From: Pseudomonas peradeniyensis
GTDB taxonomy: Bacteria; Pseudomonadota; Gammaproteobacteria; Pseudomonadales; Pseudomonadaceae
Length of the DNA stretch: 64,000 bases
Direction of reading: 5' to 3'
NCBI RefSeq assembly: GCF_014268935.2
Contig: NZ_JABWRJ020000001.1
Location: forward strand, 1,364,001-1,428,000
A program made the position numbers and the translations under genes. The notes under the pieces are model-generated. The model saw only the letters and a list, made by a program, of their open reading frames with translations, did no database searches and was not told the origin of the DNA. Positions 8,082 to 16,918 of the stretch are shown one piece after another (position 1 is the first letter of the stretch; each line of letters begins with the position of its first letter).

Positions 8082-9427
8082 TATTTGTTCCGGAACAGGT
8101 TGACGAGTCGATTTACAAATACGCGTGGCGCCAGCGTGATGAACAGGTACTCAAACACTTGAATGGGGATGTACAGGAGACGAAGTTGCCGAACCCCGCG
8201 GAGCCTGATTTTCAGTAGATCCACCATTGCATACTTGTAATGACGGAAGCCAGGGCGCTCAAATTCGGGGTAGGTGGACATGTCGGGTGCCGCCATTCCC
8301 AGTTTCCGAGCAACGCGTGAGTAGGCGAGTGCATGGCGACGATTATCCAGCGTATAGCCCTGTGATTCGATTAGCTCCTCTCTTTGCAAAGGCTCGTCGG
8401 TGATGAAACCATCGGCCAGTGCCTTGTCATACCATTCGACGCCTCGATCACTGCGTAGCACCACGGCGGAGTGGCCTAGCCCCAGTTTGGAGCGGAAGCG
8501 TGGCAGGTGAGGGTCACCCACGGCTATATCAGCAAAATCACTGATCTGGTCGGGGCACATGCGGCAACGAGGGAGCATCCAGTAACCCTGGAACCCGACA
8601 ACATAACGCAGGATGTTCCAGCGGGAATTGCCTCGGATACGTGCAATTTCGTGAGCCTTGCCTTGTGCATCAACCAGTCGGATCTTGCCGGGCCAAGCGC
8701 CATAGCGATAATCGATGCTGGTTGCCCCTTCGAGACCGGTGCCAAACCTGCGCAAGTAGTAATCGATGCCAGCGAAGCGGTTGATGCCTCCACAGAACAG
8801 GCCGATGGAGAGCACATGCCGTTGGGCGAGGCGGGGGTCTTTCTGTTTGAGAATCTCAAAGGCTGCGATTTCACAGGGCAGGCCAACGAAGGCGAAGCGC
8901 TCCGAACCTTCAATGAGTGCGCACAGGTCGGCGCCCAACACGGCAGGTTGATAGACTGAGCCATGGATGGTGGCCAGGTCTGCGGCATGGCGAAGGATCT
9001 TGCCCGAGCGGTTGCCCGGCGGTCCTTCCGAGACAACGCAATAGGCCGCATCGATAGCCTGCTTCTCGAACAGATAGGTCAATAGGGCCGTGGTAACGCC
9101 GCCAGAGGCTGAACGTTTACGTACTTCTTCGTCGGTTGAGTGGGCTGCGCGAATACGTTGGTGATGACCGACCCAACTGTCCTGTGGGATGGATCCGTAA
9201 GTGGCCTCGGATAGCTGTGGCATGTGCATGCTCGCACCCGGACATACCACCTCCGGTAAGTCCTCCGCAGCCCCGGCGCTGATCAGCGGAATGGCGTGAT
9301 CATGCTCGGCGCTGTACGCCATGTGCAGCAGTGGTTTTTCTCTGCCGGCATTGGCAGCCGTGCACATGCCACATCCAATGCAGAGCCCTTTTGCCACGAC
9401 GTTTGCGGGCAGTTCAGTTACCCGCAT
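8081..9427 (-). CDS. Fe-S protein of the coenzyme F420 hydrogenase/dehydrogenase beta-subunit family
   Basis: A 448-residue protein. An N-terminal CIGCGMC ferredoxin motif (about residues 16-22) is followed by the F420 dehydrogenase beta N- and C-terminal domains, with RSASGGVTTALLTYL, FVGLPCEIAAFEIL and a second cysteine group CRMCPDQISDFADIAVGD. Pseudomonads are not known to rely on F420; members of this family in polysaccharide clusters are found beside pyruvyl transferases, as here, and probably carry FAD and Fe-S clusters for a redox step on a sugar or pyruvyl donor (inference). It overlaps the pyruvyl transferase gene by 14 bases and the deacetylase gene by 1. Confidence 0.8.
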   Translation of the reverse strand: MRVTELPANVVAKGLCIGCGMCTAANAGREKPLLHMAYSAEHDHAIPLISAGAAEDLPEVVCPGASMHMPQLSEATYGSIPQDSWVGHHQRIRAAHSTDEEVRKRSASGGVTTALLTYLFEKQAIDAAYCVVSEGPPGNRSGKILRHAADLATIHGSVYQPAVLGADLCALIEGSERFAFVGLPCEIAAFEILKQKDPRLAQRHVLSIGLFCGGINRFAGIDYYLRRFGTGLEGATSIDYRYGAWPGKIRLVDAQGKAHEIARIRGNSRWNILRYVVGFQGYWMLPRCRMCPDQISDFADIAVGDPHLPRFRSKLGLGHSAVVLRSDRGVEWYDKALADGFITDEPLQREELIESQGYTLDNRRHALAYSRVARKLGMAAPDMSTYPEFERPGFRHYKYAMVDLLKIRLRGVRQLRLLYIPIQVFEYLFITLAPRVFVNRLVNLFRNK

Positions 9428-10646
9428 GAGATTGCCTCATATAGGTTTCCACCAGGTCAAAATTTTTTATGGACAAGTCTCTCACTGTCGAGCCATTGGT
9501 TTGGAGGATCGCACGTGTCTGGTCACGAGCCTGCCAGGCACTGTGGAATGCCTCGGTAAGTGCAGCTGCTGAAAACGCGGAAAAGTCGAAGCTTGGAATA
9601 TCTGCGTCAAATGCTTCCGCCATTTCGCGATACTTGTGGCTCCAACCGAGAATCAGGCAAGGCGCACCAGTGATCAGCGCGGCAACGACAGCGTGGAAGC
9701 GACAGCCGACGAAAAATGCGGACTGGCCGATGATGGCGCGCAGTAGCACTGGATCTTCTGACGGTATGTGTAGAAAAGCGCGCTGGTGCTTCACGAGGCG
9801 GTGGTGGAGTTCGCGACACAGATCGATATCGTTATTCTTGCTTTTTCCTGTGCCCAGACTATGCGGTAAGATGAGGACGTTGCGTGAATCGTCGTTGAGC
9901 AGGTTTTCGACGAACTGTTGCATCTGTTCAAGGAAGTTGATTCCGCGCTGGCTGCATAGCGTGGCCACTACCTGGCTGGGCGACACGATTACCCAGTGGC
10001 GATCACTGTCATCGAGCCCACGTAGTACATTTTTCGCCTGATGCTGAATGCCATCGGGAATGGTCAGGGCAAACGAAACATCGGGCAGGGCCTGTGGGGC
10101 ATGCATACCCAGCTCGATCAGGAACATTCGGCTTTGCTCCCCACGTGCCACAACTGTCGAGCAATGCTGCAGAAGTGGTTTGGCCAGCAAGCGATTGAGT
10201 GTAGTCCTGAACGGCCCCAGTGCCTGGGAAAGCTTGAATACTGGCTTGCCCCATATGATGCCAGGCAAGGCGCAGGACAGGTTGTACCACAGCAGTGGTA
10301 GCCCACGACCATCGACCAGTGCAATGCCTGACAAGTCAATGACGGCGTCTGCTGCGTCGAGGGAACTGAAAAAAGCGCTACGTCGGCTAAGGAACCGGCG
10401 GACACCGGAGCCCAAGGCGCCGAGGAGAGTGAGCGGCATGTACCAGGCGAGAAGTTTCAATGGCGCGGCTGGGACAACTTTCAGGTCATCTTCCCGGTTG
10501 CAGCGTTGATCGGCTTCTGGGTAGATGCTGAGCAATTCGAACCTGGCCCCTGGAAAACGGCTCCTCAACTGCTGCAAGGTGGCATGTAACATTGCGCTGC
10601 CGCCCATGTTTCCGGTCAAGGTGACACCGGTGATTACGAAGCGCAC
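9414..10646 (-). CDS. polysaccharide pyruvyl transferase family protein
   Basis: A 410-residue protein of the CsaB/WcaK family that transfers pyruvate ketals onto sugars. It begins FVITGVTLTGNMGGSAML, has IDLSGIALVDGRG, and near the end the conserved FFVGCRFHAVVAAL segment with its Arg and His. I start it at GTG 10646, not at the ATG 57 bases further upstream, because a strong AAGGAGA sits 7 bases before the GTG and the core fold begins immediately. It overlaps the methyltransferase gene by 13 bases and the Fe-S protein gene by 14. The acceptor is presumably the glycan built by this operon. Confidence 0.83.
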   Translation of the reverse strand: MRFVITGVTLTGNMGGSAMLHATLQQLRSRFPGARFELLSIYPEADQRCNREDDLKVVPAAPLKLLAWYMPLTLLGALGSGVRRFLSRRSAFFSSLDAADAVIDLSGIALVDGRGLPLLWYNLSCALPGIIWGKPVFKLSQALGPFRTTLNRLLAKPLLQHCSTVVARGEQSRMFLIELGMHAPQALPDVSFALTIPDGIQHQAKNVLRGLDDSDRHWVIVSPSQVVATLCSQRGINFLEQMQQFVENLLNDDSRNVLILPHSLGTGKSKNNDIDLCRELHHRLVKHQRAFLHIPSEDPVLLRAIIGQSAFFVGCRFHAVVAALITGAPCLILGWSHKYREMAEAFDADIPSFDFSAFSAAALTEAFHSAWQARDQTRAILQTNGSTVRDLSIKNFDLVETYMRQSHAGN

Positions 10647-11524
10647 TGACGTCTCCTTACAAGAACGGTTTGTATATCTCCGAGATTGATCGGTACAGCC
10701 CAACGCAGCGGCAGTTTAGCCATTGTTTGCTCCAGGCTGCGCAGGCCCAGGCTGCGAGCCAGCTTGACGAGCAGAAAATTGAGCGAAACACGCTTGCCTT
10801 GGCATTCCATGCGGACAATTTCGAATCCGTTGTCGTGCATCAGACGTTCAAGGCTTTTCTTGGAGAAGTAGTGCAGATTCACGGGTGGAATCCAAAGGGG
10901 CCAGCGCTTGTTGGCAAGTCGACAGGTCAGCGAGTCACCCATAGGCACGGTGAGCGCAATGTGTCCTCCGGGGCGTAAGAGCCTGGCGGCATGCGAAAGC
11001 GTGGCATGCACGTCAATCATGCTGGCCAGCACGTCCCAGAATGTAAGGACATCGAAACTCTCTGCCGCATAGTGTGCATGGGTGAAGTCGCCACTGTCCA
11101 AGGTCACGCCGAGGGCCTGGCCGTACAAGGATGCATTCGCCGAATAGTCGATTCCACGTGTGTCGAAGTGATCCTGTGCGGCCTTGACGAAATAGCCACG
11201 TCCAGCACCTACATCCAGCAGCCTTCCTTGCAGTCCGCATTCGCTTAGCCACTGTGCGCGCCTGACCGCATTGAGCATCACGGCTGATGATGGGCCATTT
11301 GCCTGTTGTTGGCTTGAGGCATGAAATGCGTTGTCATAGACCTTGCTCAGGATCTGCTCGGTCACCGGGCCAGCCGCAAAGCGGTGCCCGCAATCATCAC
11401 AGTGCCGGATTTGGTAGAGCAGCTGGTCAATATACGGAGATTTCAAGTTGAACAAAGCCTTGACATGATCTCCGACACAGACTGGGCAGCGGGAGTCCTT
11501 TGATGCCCCCGACTCAATTGACAT
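10634..11524 (-). CDS. SAM-dependent methyltransferase with N-terminal zinc ribbon
   Basis: A 296-residue class I methyltransferase. Two CxxC pairs at the N-terminus (CPVC, about residue 13; CDDC, about residue 42) form a zinc-binding segment often seen in sugar C-methyltransferase relatives. The SAM motif is LLDVGAGRGYFVKAA (about residues 101-115), followed by FDVLTFWDVL and LLRPGGHIALTVP. It probably methylates a sugar or glycan intermediate; the exact acceptor is unknown. It overlaps the GT2 gene upstream by 11 bases and the pyruvyl transferase downstream by 13, consistent with a single mRNA and coupled translation. Confidence 0.82.
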   Translation of the reverse strand: MSIESGASKDSRCPVCVGDHVKALFNLKSPYIDQLLYQIRHCDDCGHRFAAGPVTEQILSKVYDNAFHASSQQQANGPSSAVMLNAVRRAQWLSECGLQGRLLDVGAGRGYFVKAAQDHFDTRGIDYSANASLYGQALGVTLDSGDFTHAHYAAESFDVLTFWDVLASMIDVHATLSHAARLLRPGGHIALTVPMGDSLTCRLANKRWPLWIPPVNLHYFSKKSLERLMHDNGFEIVRMECQGKRVSLNFLLVKLARSLGLRSLEQTMAKLPLRWAVPINLGDIQTVLVRRRQCAS

Positions 11525-12497
11525 GTCTGGGCCTCACTCGTCGAACCTCGACGCAAAGATCCTTGTTTACCTGGAAATCAAGTGAGAAAGCGTTGAGGAT
11601 GAGTTGGATGGTTACGCTAAGGGTAGTACTGAACATGATCAGTGCCCCCATGGGAATCGCTCCTGTGATAGCCCATTTGATGAGCAAGTAGGAGAACAAT
11701 AATGCGGACAGGCCCATAAATAGTGCGCCTGCCAGATAATAAAGTACGATGGGGTGTCCACTCATGTAGATGTACTTGCGGTACATGCGATGAACGAACA
11801 GGTTCCACATCAGGGCAAGAATCGGGAATATGACACGGCTCACCTTCATCTTGCTGGTCCAGTTGACGCCGTAGCGGGGCTTGACACTGACTTCGATGAC
11901 GCGCATCTCGACAATGTTCAGGCGTGTCAGAATATCATTGGGGCAGCCGTAGCGCGGATAGACTTCATCCCATTGCACGGCTCCGAGTGCGGCGCGATTA
12001 ATAACGGTGTAACCGCACTGAGTATCACTGACATGCCAATAGCCTGAAACGATCTTGGTCAATGCTGAGAGTACCAAGTTACCAAATAGTCTCACAGTAG
12101 GGATCTTATCGCCTGTGGCCGCCTTGAAGCGATTGCCTTTGGCATAGTCTGCCTGGCCTGATGCCAAAGGATCGAGCAGGCACTCGAGATCTTCCGGGTC
12201 CATTTGCCCATCGCCGGCCATGACGGCGACAAGATCGAAGTTATCTGCGTAGGCATGCTTGTAGCCTTGGCAGATCGCCGCTCCTACACCTGAATTCATG
12301 GGCTGGCGTATGATGACGATGTCCTTGCTGGTTTCGCGTGCCGTAAACTCTGCTACTGCTATGCTGTCGTCTTGGGACGCGTCATCAACTAAATAGATGC
12401 GGTCGACCAAGGAAGGCATGGTACTTATTACGTTGGCTATTTTTTGTTCTTCGTTGTAGCAGGGGATTACAACGGCGACAAGCAAGTTTTTATACAT
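11514..12497 (-). CDS. GT2 family glycosyltransferase with C-terminal membrane helices
   Basis: A 327-residue enzyme of the DPM1/GtrB type. The GT-A domain shows VVIPCYNEEQKI at the start, IYLVDDASQDDS, NSGVGAAICQGY and AGDGQMDPEDLE with the DxD-type acidic residues. Two or three hydrophobic segments follow from about residue 235, anchoring it in the inner membrane. Such enzymes move a sugar from a nucleotide donor to undecaprenyl phosphate, giving the donor used by GT-C enzymes such as the last gene of the operon (inference). It is first in the operon; the ATG at 12497 is preceded by TGGAGCC. GC is lower than in the flanking housekeeping genes. Confidence 0.85.
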   Translation of the reverse strand: MYKNLLVAVVIPCYNEEQKIANVISTMPSLVDRIYLVDDASQDDSIAVAEFTARETSKDIVIIRQPMNSGVGAAICQGYKHAYADNFDLVAVMAGDGQMDPEDLECLLDPLASGQADYAKGNRFKAATGDKIPTVRLFGNLVLSALTKIVSGYWHVSDTQCGYTVINRAALGAVQWDEVYPRYGCPNDILTRLNIVEMRVIEVSVKPRYGVNWTSKMKVSRVIFPILALMWNLFVHRMYRKYIYMSGHPIVLYYLAGALFMGLSALLFSYLLIKWAITGAIPMGALIMFSTTLSVTIQLILNAFSLDFQVNKDLCVEVRRVRPRHVN

Positions 12498-12757
12498 GGG
12501 GCTCCAGCTATCACTTGGTGTAGAGAAATCACGGGATCAGGGTGTTTTCAATGGATCTTATAGTTTTCATTGCCTGTGGCGTGATGTGGGTTATATAAGT
12601 GCTCTCTATCTGGGTTAGTTCGAAATGCTATGGGTTGAAATTTCGAGTGCGTATTTTGTCGTTAGGTTATGCTGGTTGTTGCGGGTTAGTTTAGCGTAAA
12701 ACTCAATGGCCTCACAATGGCCAAGGTAGCCTGACAGATGGCCGCAATGCAAAGATG
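12498..12757 (-). promoter_or_regulatory. AT-rich upstream region of the glycan operon
   Basis: Clearly AT-richer than its surroundings and without a supported gene. It must contain the promoter of the seven-gene operon. On the minus strand a TATAAG hexamer about 60 bases before the first ATG could be a -10 element but I see no convincing -35, and no JUMPstart/ops element is visible. Confidence 0.4.
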
Positions 12758-13376
12758 TCAGATATTTCCCACGATGACTTCCGCCTGTCGGCTGGTGAGT
12801 GGCGAACGCGATGTGACTGGAGATTGCCACCTGGGAGGGGAGGGGATGCCAAATCCTTGGCTGGCGATCTCAGGTAGAGGCATAGCAAGTGCGGCGAGTA
12901 CTTCCAGGTCCGGGGCGAGCGCAGTGTGGTGCTCGAGTTCGACTCCTGCTACCCGTCTGACCTGTGCCAGCAGGCCTGCCGTCATCGCCATAGGGCGGCG
13001 ACGGCGCAGGTGGTCATCGTCGAGGGTGTCGTGTCTTGCGCGGCCTCGCCTGAACCGGGTGTGCCTTACTCGCGGTCACAACCGGCCTGCACTGCCCAGG
13101 AGTGTTGAGGGCGCAGGTCCTTGAGGTGCTCGGGCACATTGATCGGTAGCTCGTTCGGGCCCAGAAATACCTCGATCTCATGGCCGCTGCGCAGGTAGGG
13201 GTCGAGAGGCCTGGTGCGGTATCCACCAGGCGATGATCCGGGGCTGACCCTGGTCATCCTCGGTCAGCTGCACCGTCCGTGGTCAAGCAGGGTGAGCGGC
13301 GTGGCGGCAGTGACGGGAGGCGAGGGGTGCAGGAGGTCAGGCTGAGGGCCTGCAGCAGGAACGGCAAACGACGCAT
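12758..13376 (-). pseudogene. debris of an unrecognised, frame-broken gene
   Basis: Three successive minus-strand pieces in different frames read like parts of one protein. A lipoprotein-like start lies at 13376 (MRRLPFLLQALSLTSC); a frame around 13260 gives QGQPRIIAWWIPH; the frame 13257-13066 includes SGHEIEVFLGPNELPINVP and DLRPQHSWAVQAG before a stop; and a further frame runs through LLAQVRRVAGVELEHHTALA to a stop at 12758. None has a ribosome binding site that fits and I do not recognise the family. An alternative is chance open frames in GC-rich DNA. Confidence 0.3.
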
Positions 13377-13431
13377 GATGCGTCTCGCGGGATGGTACAG
13401 CAGCCGGGGATTCACCCGCCCGAAGATTTGC

Positions 13432-13455
13432 GGCCAACCCCCGCAGGGGTTGGCC
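13432..13455 (-). terminator. strong hairpin downstream of xthA
   Basis: A perfect 10-bp stem (GGCCAACCCC/GGGGTTGGCC) with a 4-base loop starts 40 bases past the xthA stop. There is no T tract on the minus strand, so the terminator call rests on stem strength and position. Confidence 0.5.
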
Positions 13456-13495
13456 AGGTCAGCATGTCATGTGTGGTTGCACAGGGCAGGCCGGC

Positions 13496-14308
13496 TCAGC
13501 TCAGCTCAAGCCAGATCGGCGCATGGTCCGAAGGCTTTTCCATCCCGCGCAGTTCATAGTCGACCCCGGCAGCCTTGACCCGTGGCAGCAAGCCCTGGGA
13601 GGCCATGATCAGGTCGATGCGCAGGCCGCGCTTGGGCTCGTCCTCGAAGCCGCGGCTGCGGTAGTCGAACCAGCTGAAGCGGTCGGCCACTTCCGGGTGC
13701 AGGTGGCGGAAGCTGTCGACCAGGCCCCAGCCCTTGAGCCGCTCCATCCATTCGCGCTCCTCGGGCAGGAAGCTGCACTTGCCGGTCTTCAGCCAGCGCT
13801 TGGCATTGTCCGCGCCGATACCGATGTCGCAGTCCTGGGGCGAGATGTTCAGGTCACCCATCACCACCAGCGGCTGGCTGTTCTGGAACTGGCTTTCCAG
13901 CAGCGCCTGCAGGTCGCTGTAGAAGCGCTGCTTGGCCGGGAACTTGGTGGGGTGGTCGCGGCTCTCGCCCTGGGGAAAGTAACCGTTCATCACGGTGATC
14001 GGCGTGCCGTCGGCATCGGCGAAGGTGCCCCAGATGAAACGGCGCTGGGCGTCCTCTTCATCGCTGGCAAAGCCTTTGAACAACGACAGCGGCGCCTGGC
14101 GCGAGAGCAGGGCGACGCCGTAGTGGCCCTTCTGGCCGTGGTAGTGCACGTGGTAGCCGAGCGCCTCGACGTCGGCCAACGGGAACTGATCGTCGCTGAC
14201 CTTGGTTTCCTGCAGGCCGATCACGTCCGGCTGGTGTTTGTCGATCAGCGCCGCCAGCTGGTGCGGACGGGCGCGCAGGCCATTGATGTTGAACGAGACG
14301 ATCTTCAT
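13496..14308 (-). CDS. xthA: exodeoxyribonuclease III
   Basis: A 270-residue AP endonuclease and 3'-5' exonuclease of the ExoIII family, acting in base excision repair. The sequence has the full signature set: [14 protein letters not shown] at the start, IGLQETKV with the metal-binding Glu, [31 protein letters not shown] with the catalytic Asp-Asn, RIDLIMAS and the C-terminal [12 protein letters not shown] with the catalytic Asp-His. Starting at ATG 14308 gives the normal family length; the longer frame adds only unrelated residues. It is divergent from the acetyltransferase gene, with 163 bases between them. Confidence 0.96.
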   Translation of the reverse strand: MKIVSFNINGLRARPHQLAALIDKHQPDVIGLQETKVSDDQFPLADVEALGYHVHYHGQKGHYGVALLSRQAPLSLFKGFASDEEDAQRRFIWGTFADADGTPITVMNGYFPQGESRDHPTKFPAKQRFYSDLQALLESQFQNSQPLVVMGDLNISPQDCDIGIGADNAKRWLKTGKCSFLPEEREWMERLKGWGLVDSFRHLHPEVADRFSWFDYRSRGFEDEPKRGLRIDLIMASQGLLPRVKAAGVDYELRGMEKPSDHAPIWLELS

Positions 14309-14471
14309 GGAAAGATGATCCTGGTAAAAGCCACGGATGCTAGCCGACATCGCCGGCCACGGCCAGCATGGCGCCGCGCGGCGGGCACTGCTAACGTGCT
14401 GGAGGAGGTGAACCCAGCGCCGGAATCTGGCTCCAAGGCACTGTACGCCCATTCCAGGAGGACTGCCCGCA

Positions 14472-15122
14472 ATGCCCGACGTCATCGCCGCCCCGGCCCG
14501 GACCTGCCTGCTCGACGCCGGCTACGCCCGTGAGGCGCGTTCGCTGCTCTACCATGCCTATCGCCACGAGCCGACCTTCGCCTGGCTGTTCGAGGGCCAG
14601 CGCCCCGGCTACGAGCGTCGCCTGCGGGTGATGGTGCGCGAGTGGGTGCGCCAGCACTTCTATCTGCAGCTGCCGGCAATCGGCCTGCTGCTGGAGGACC
14701 GCCTGATCGGCCTGGCGCTGATCGTGCCGCCGCAGCGGCGCCTGGGCGTGGCCGACAGCTGGGCCTGGCGCCTGCGCATGATCCTCGGCACCGGCCTGCG
14801 CTGCACCCGGCGTTACCTGGACTACCAGGCCGCGCTGGCCGGCTGCCTGCCGGGCGACAATGTCCATGTCCTGCCGCTGCTGGGCGTGCACCCGCAGTTC
14901 CAGGGCCAGCACTACGGCGAGCAACTGCTGCAGGCCGTGCACGACTGGTGCGCGGAGGACGCCAGCACCGAGGGCGTGGTGCTGGACACCGGCAATGCGC
15001 ACTACCTGGCGTTCTACCAGCGCCAGGGCTATGAAGAGATCGGCGAGATCGCGGTGGGACCGATCAGGGAGCGGGTGTTCTTCCACCCCAATCCCCGCTC
15101 GTCCAGGGTGGCGAACCTGTGA
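14472..15122 (+). CDS. GNAT family N-acetyltransferase
   Basis: A 216-residue acetyltransferase. The acetyl-CoA binding region reads [20 protein letters not shown] (about residues 133-152), the Q/RxxGxG/A loop of the GNAT fold, followed by [19 protein letters not shown] typical of motif B. The substrate is unknown. A good AGGAGG lies 10 bases before the ATG at 14472. The gene is 44 bases upstream of tamA on the same strand, so co-transcription is possible but no functional link is obvious. Confidence 0.85.
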   Translation: MPDVIAAPARTCLLDAGYAREARSLLYHAYRHEPTFAWLFEGQRPGYERRLRVMVREWVRQHFYLQLPAIGLLLEDRLIGLALIVPPQRRLGVADSWAWRLRMILGTGLRCTRRYLDYQAALAGCLPGDNVHVLPLLGVHPQFQGQHYGEQLLQAVHDWCAEDASTEGVVLDTGNAHYLAFYQRQGYEEIGEIAVGPIRERVFFHPNPRSSRVANL

Positions 15123-15166
15123 CAGGTGGTTGCCGACAACCCTCTTGACCCCTTTGCTCTGGTAGC

Positions 15167-16918
15167 ATGCCGCGCATGACGTATTCAGGAAGACTTGGCT
15201 GGGGCCTGCTGTTGCTGGCCGCCAGCTCCATGGCATGGGCGCAGAGCGAATTGCTGGTGCGGGTCAAACCCGCCAACAAGGCGCTCAAGTCCAATATCGA
15301 AGGGTATATCGGCAGTCTGGGCGAGCGCGACGAAGAAGCCCTGTTGCGCTTCAGCCGGGGCGCCGAGGAGCAGACGCGCAAGGCCGCCCAGGCTCTGGGC
15401 TACTACCAGGCGCGGGTCGAGACCGAGGTCAAGCCCGCCAGCGACAAGGACAAACCCGCGCAACTGATCATCCGGGTCGAGCCCGGGGAGCCTGTGCGCC
15501 TGCGTAACGTGACCGTGCGCATCGACGGGCCGGCCAGCGAACTCAAGGCCTTTCGCATCCCCGACAGCAAGGCGCTGCGCCCGGGCGAGCAGCTCAACCA
15601 CGGCATCTACGAGGATGCCAAGCGGCTGATCCAGAACCAGGCGTCGCGCTACGGCTTCTTCGCCGGCCGTTTCGAGCGCCAGCGCCTGGCAGTGGACCCG
15701 CAGGCCGGCGTGGCCGATATCGAGCTGGTCTACCAGAGCGGCCCGCGCTACCGCCTGGGCGCGGTGACCTTCGGCGGCGACGCGCCGCTGGACAACGACC
15801 TGCTGCAGCGCATGGTGTCGTTCAAGCCCGGCACCCCCTACGACTCGGAACTGATCGCCGAACTCAACAACGACCTGCAATCAAGCGGCTATTTCGACAG
15901 CGTGCGGGTCGACGCCGCACCCACCGCCGCGGTGGGCGAGGACATCCCGGTGGACGTGCGCCTCGATACCCGCAAGCCGCGTACCTTGGGCCTGGGCCTG
16001 GGCTTTTCCACCGACGTCGGGCCGCGCGGCAAGGCCAACTGGACCCGCCACTGGGTCAACCCGCAAGGGCACAGCTATGGTTGGGAAACCGAGCTGTCGG
16101 CGCCCCGGCAGAACGTCGGGCTGTGGTACGACATCCCGCTCGACCCGCCGCTCACCGACAAGCTGCGCTTCGCTGGCGGCTACCAGAACGAGGAGATTTC
16201 CGGCACCGACACCCTGAGCAAGCTGCTCACCGTCGGCCCCGAGTGGCACAGCAAGCTGCCCAGCGGCTGGCAACGGGTGATCTCGCTCAAGTACCAGCGC
16301 GAGGAATACCGCCTGGGCGACGACTCGGGCCTGAGCAACCTGCTGATGCCGGGCGTCAGCTTCTCGTACCTGCGCAGCGACAACCGCATCGACCCGCATA
16401 ACGGCTACCGCCTGCAGTTCGACTTGCAGGCGGCCAAGGAAGGCCTGGGCTCGGACACCAACCTGATCCACGGCAACGTGTTGCTCAAGGGCTTGACCAC
16501 CCTGGGCCAGAACCATCGCTTCCTTGGTCGCGTGCAGTTCGGCGGCAGCGCCACCAACGGCTACCAGCAGAACATCCCGCCGTCGCTGCGCTTCTTCGCC
16601 GGTGGCGACCAGAGCGTGCGCGGCTACGACTACCAGTCGCTGTCGCCAAAGAACAACCAGGGCGACCGCATCGGCGGCCGCTACCTGGTGGCCGGCAGCG
16701 CCGAGTACCAGTACTCGATCGCGGAAAAATGGCGCCTGGCGACCTTCGTCGACCAGGGCAACTCGTTCAATTCGCTGGAGTTCCCCAGCCTCAAGACCGG
16801 TGTCGGCATCGGTGTGCGCTGGGTGTCGCCGGTCGGGCCGCTGCGGCTGGACCTGGCCCGCGCGTTGGATGATGACGGTGGTTTTCGCTTGCACTTCTCC
16901 ATGGGGCCCGAGCTGTGA
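15167..16918 (+). CDS. tamA: TamA: outer-membrane Omp85-family protein of the translocation and assembly module
   Basis: A 583-residue protein with a signal peptide (GLLLLAASSMAWAQ), three POTRA domains (about residues 25-265) and a C-terminal 16-strand Omp85 barrel (about 270-583) including GGDQSVRGYDYQSLSP, the conserved VRGY loop, and a terminal aromatic-rich LHFSMGPEL strand. With TamB it forms an envelope-spanning system involved in outer-membrane protein insertion and phospholipid transport. Either ATG 15167 or ATG 15176 could be the start; neither has a clear ribosome binding site and both give a signal peptide. The stop overlaps the tamB start. Confidence 0.93.
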   Translation: MPRMTYSGRLGWGLLLLAASSMAWAQSELLVRVKPANKALKSNIEGYIGSLGERDEEALLRFSRGAEEQTRKAAQALGYYQARVETEVKPASDKDKPAQLIIRVEPGEPVRLRNVTVRIDGPASELKAFRIPDSKALRPGEQLNHGIYEDAKRLIQNQASRYGFFAGRFERQRLAVDPQAGVADIELVYQSGPRYRLGAVTFGGDAPLDNDLLQRMVSFKPGTPYDSELIAELNNDLQSSGYFDSVRVDAAPTAAVGEDIPVDVRLDTRKPRTLGLGLGFSTDVGPRGKANWTRHWVNPQGHSYGWETELSAPRQNVGLWYDIPLDPPLTDKLRFAGGYQNEEISGTDTLSKLLTVGPEWHSKLPSGWQRVISLKYQREEYRLGDDSGLSNLLMPGVSFSYLRSDNRIDPHNGYRLQFDLQAAKEGLGSDTNLIHGNVLLKGLTTLGQNHRFLGRVQFGGSATNGYQQNIPPSLRFFAGGDQSVRGYDYQSLSPKNNQGDRIGGRYLVAGSAEYQYSIAEKWRLATFVDQGNSFNSLEFPSLKTGVGIGVRWVSPVGPLRLDLARALDDDGGFRLHFSMGPEL

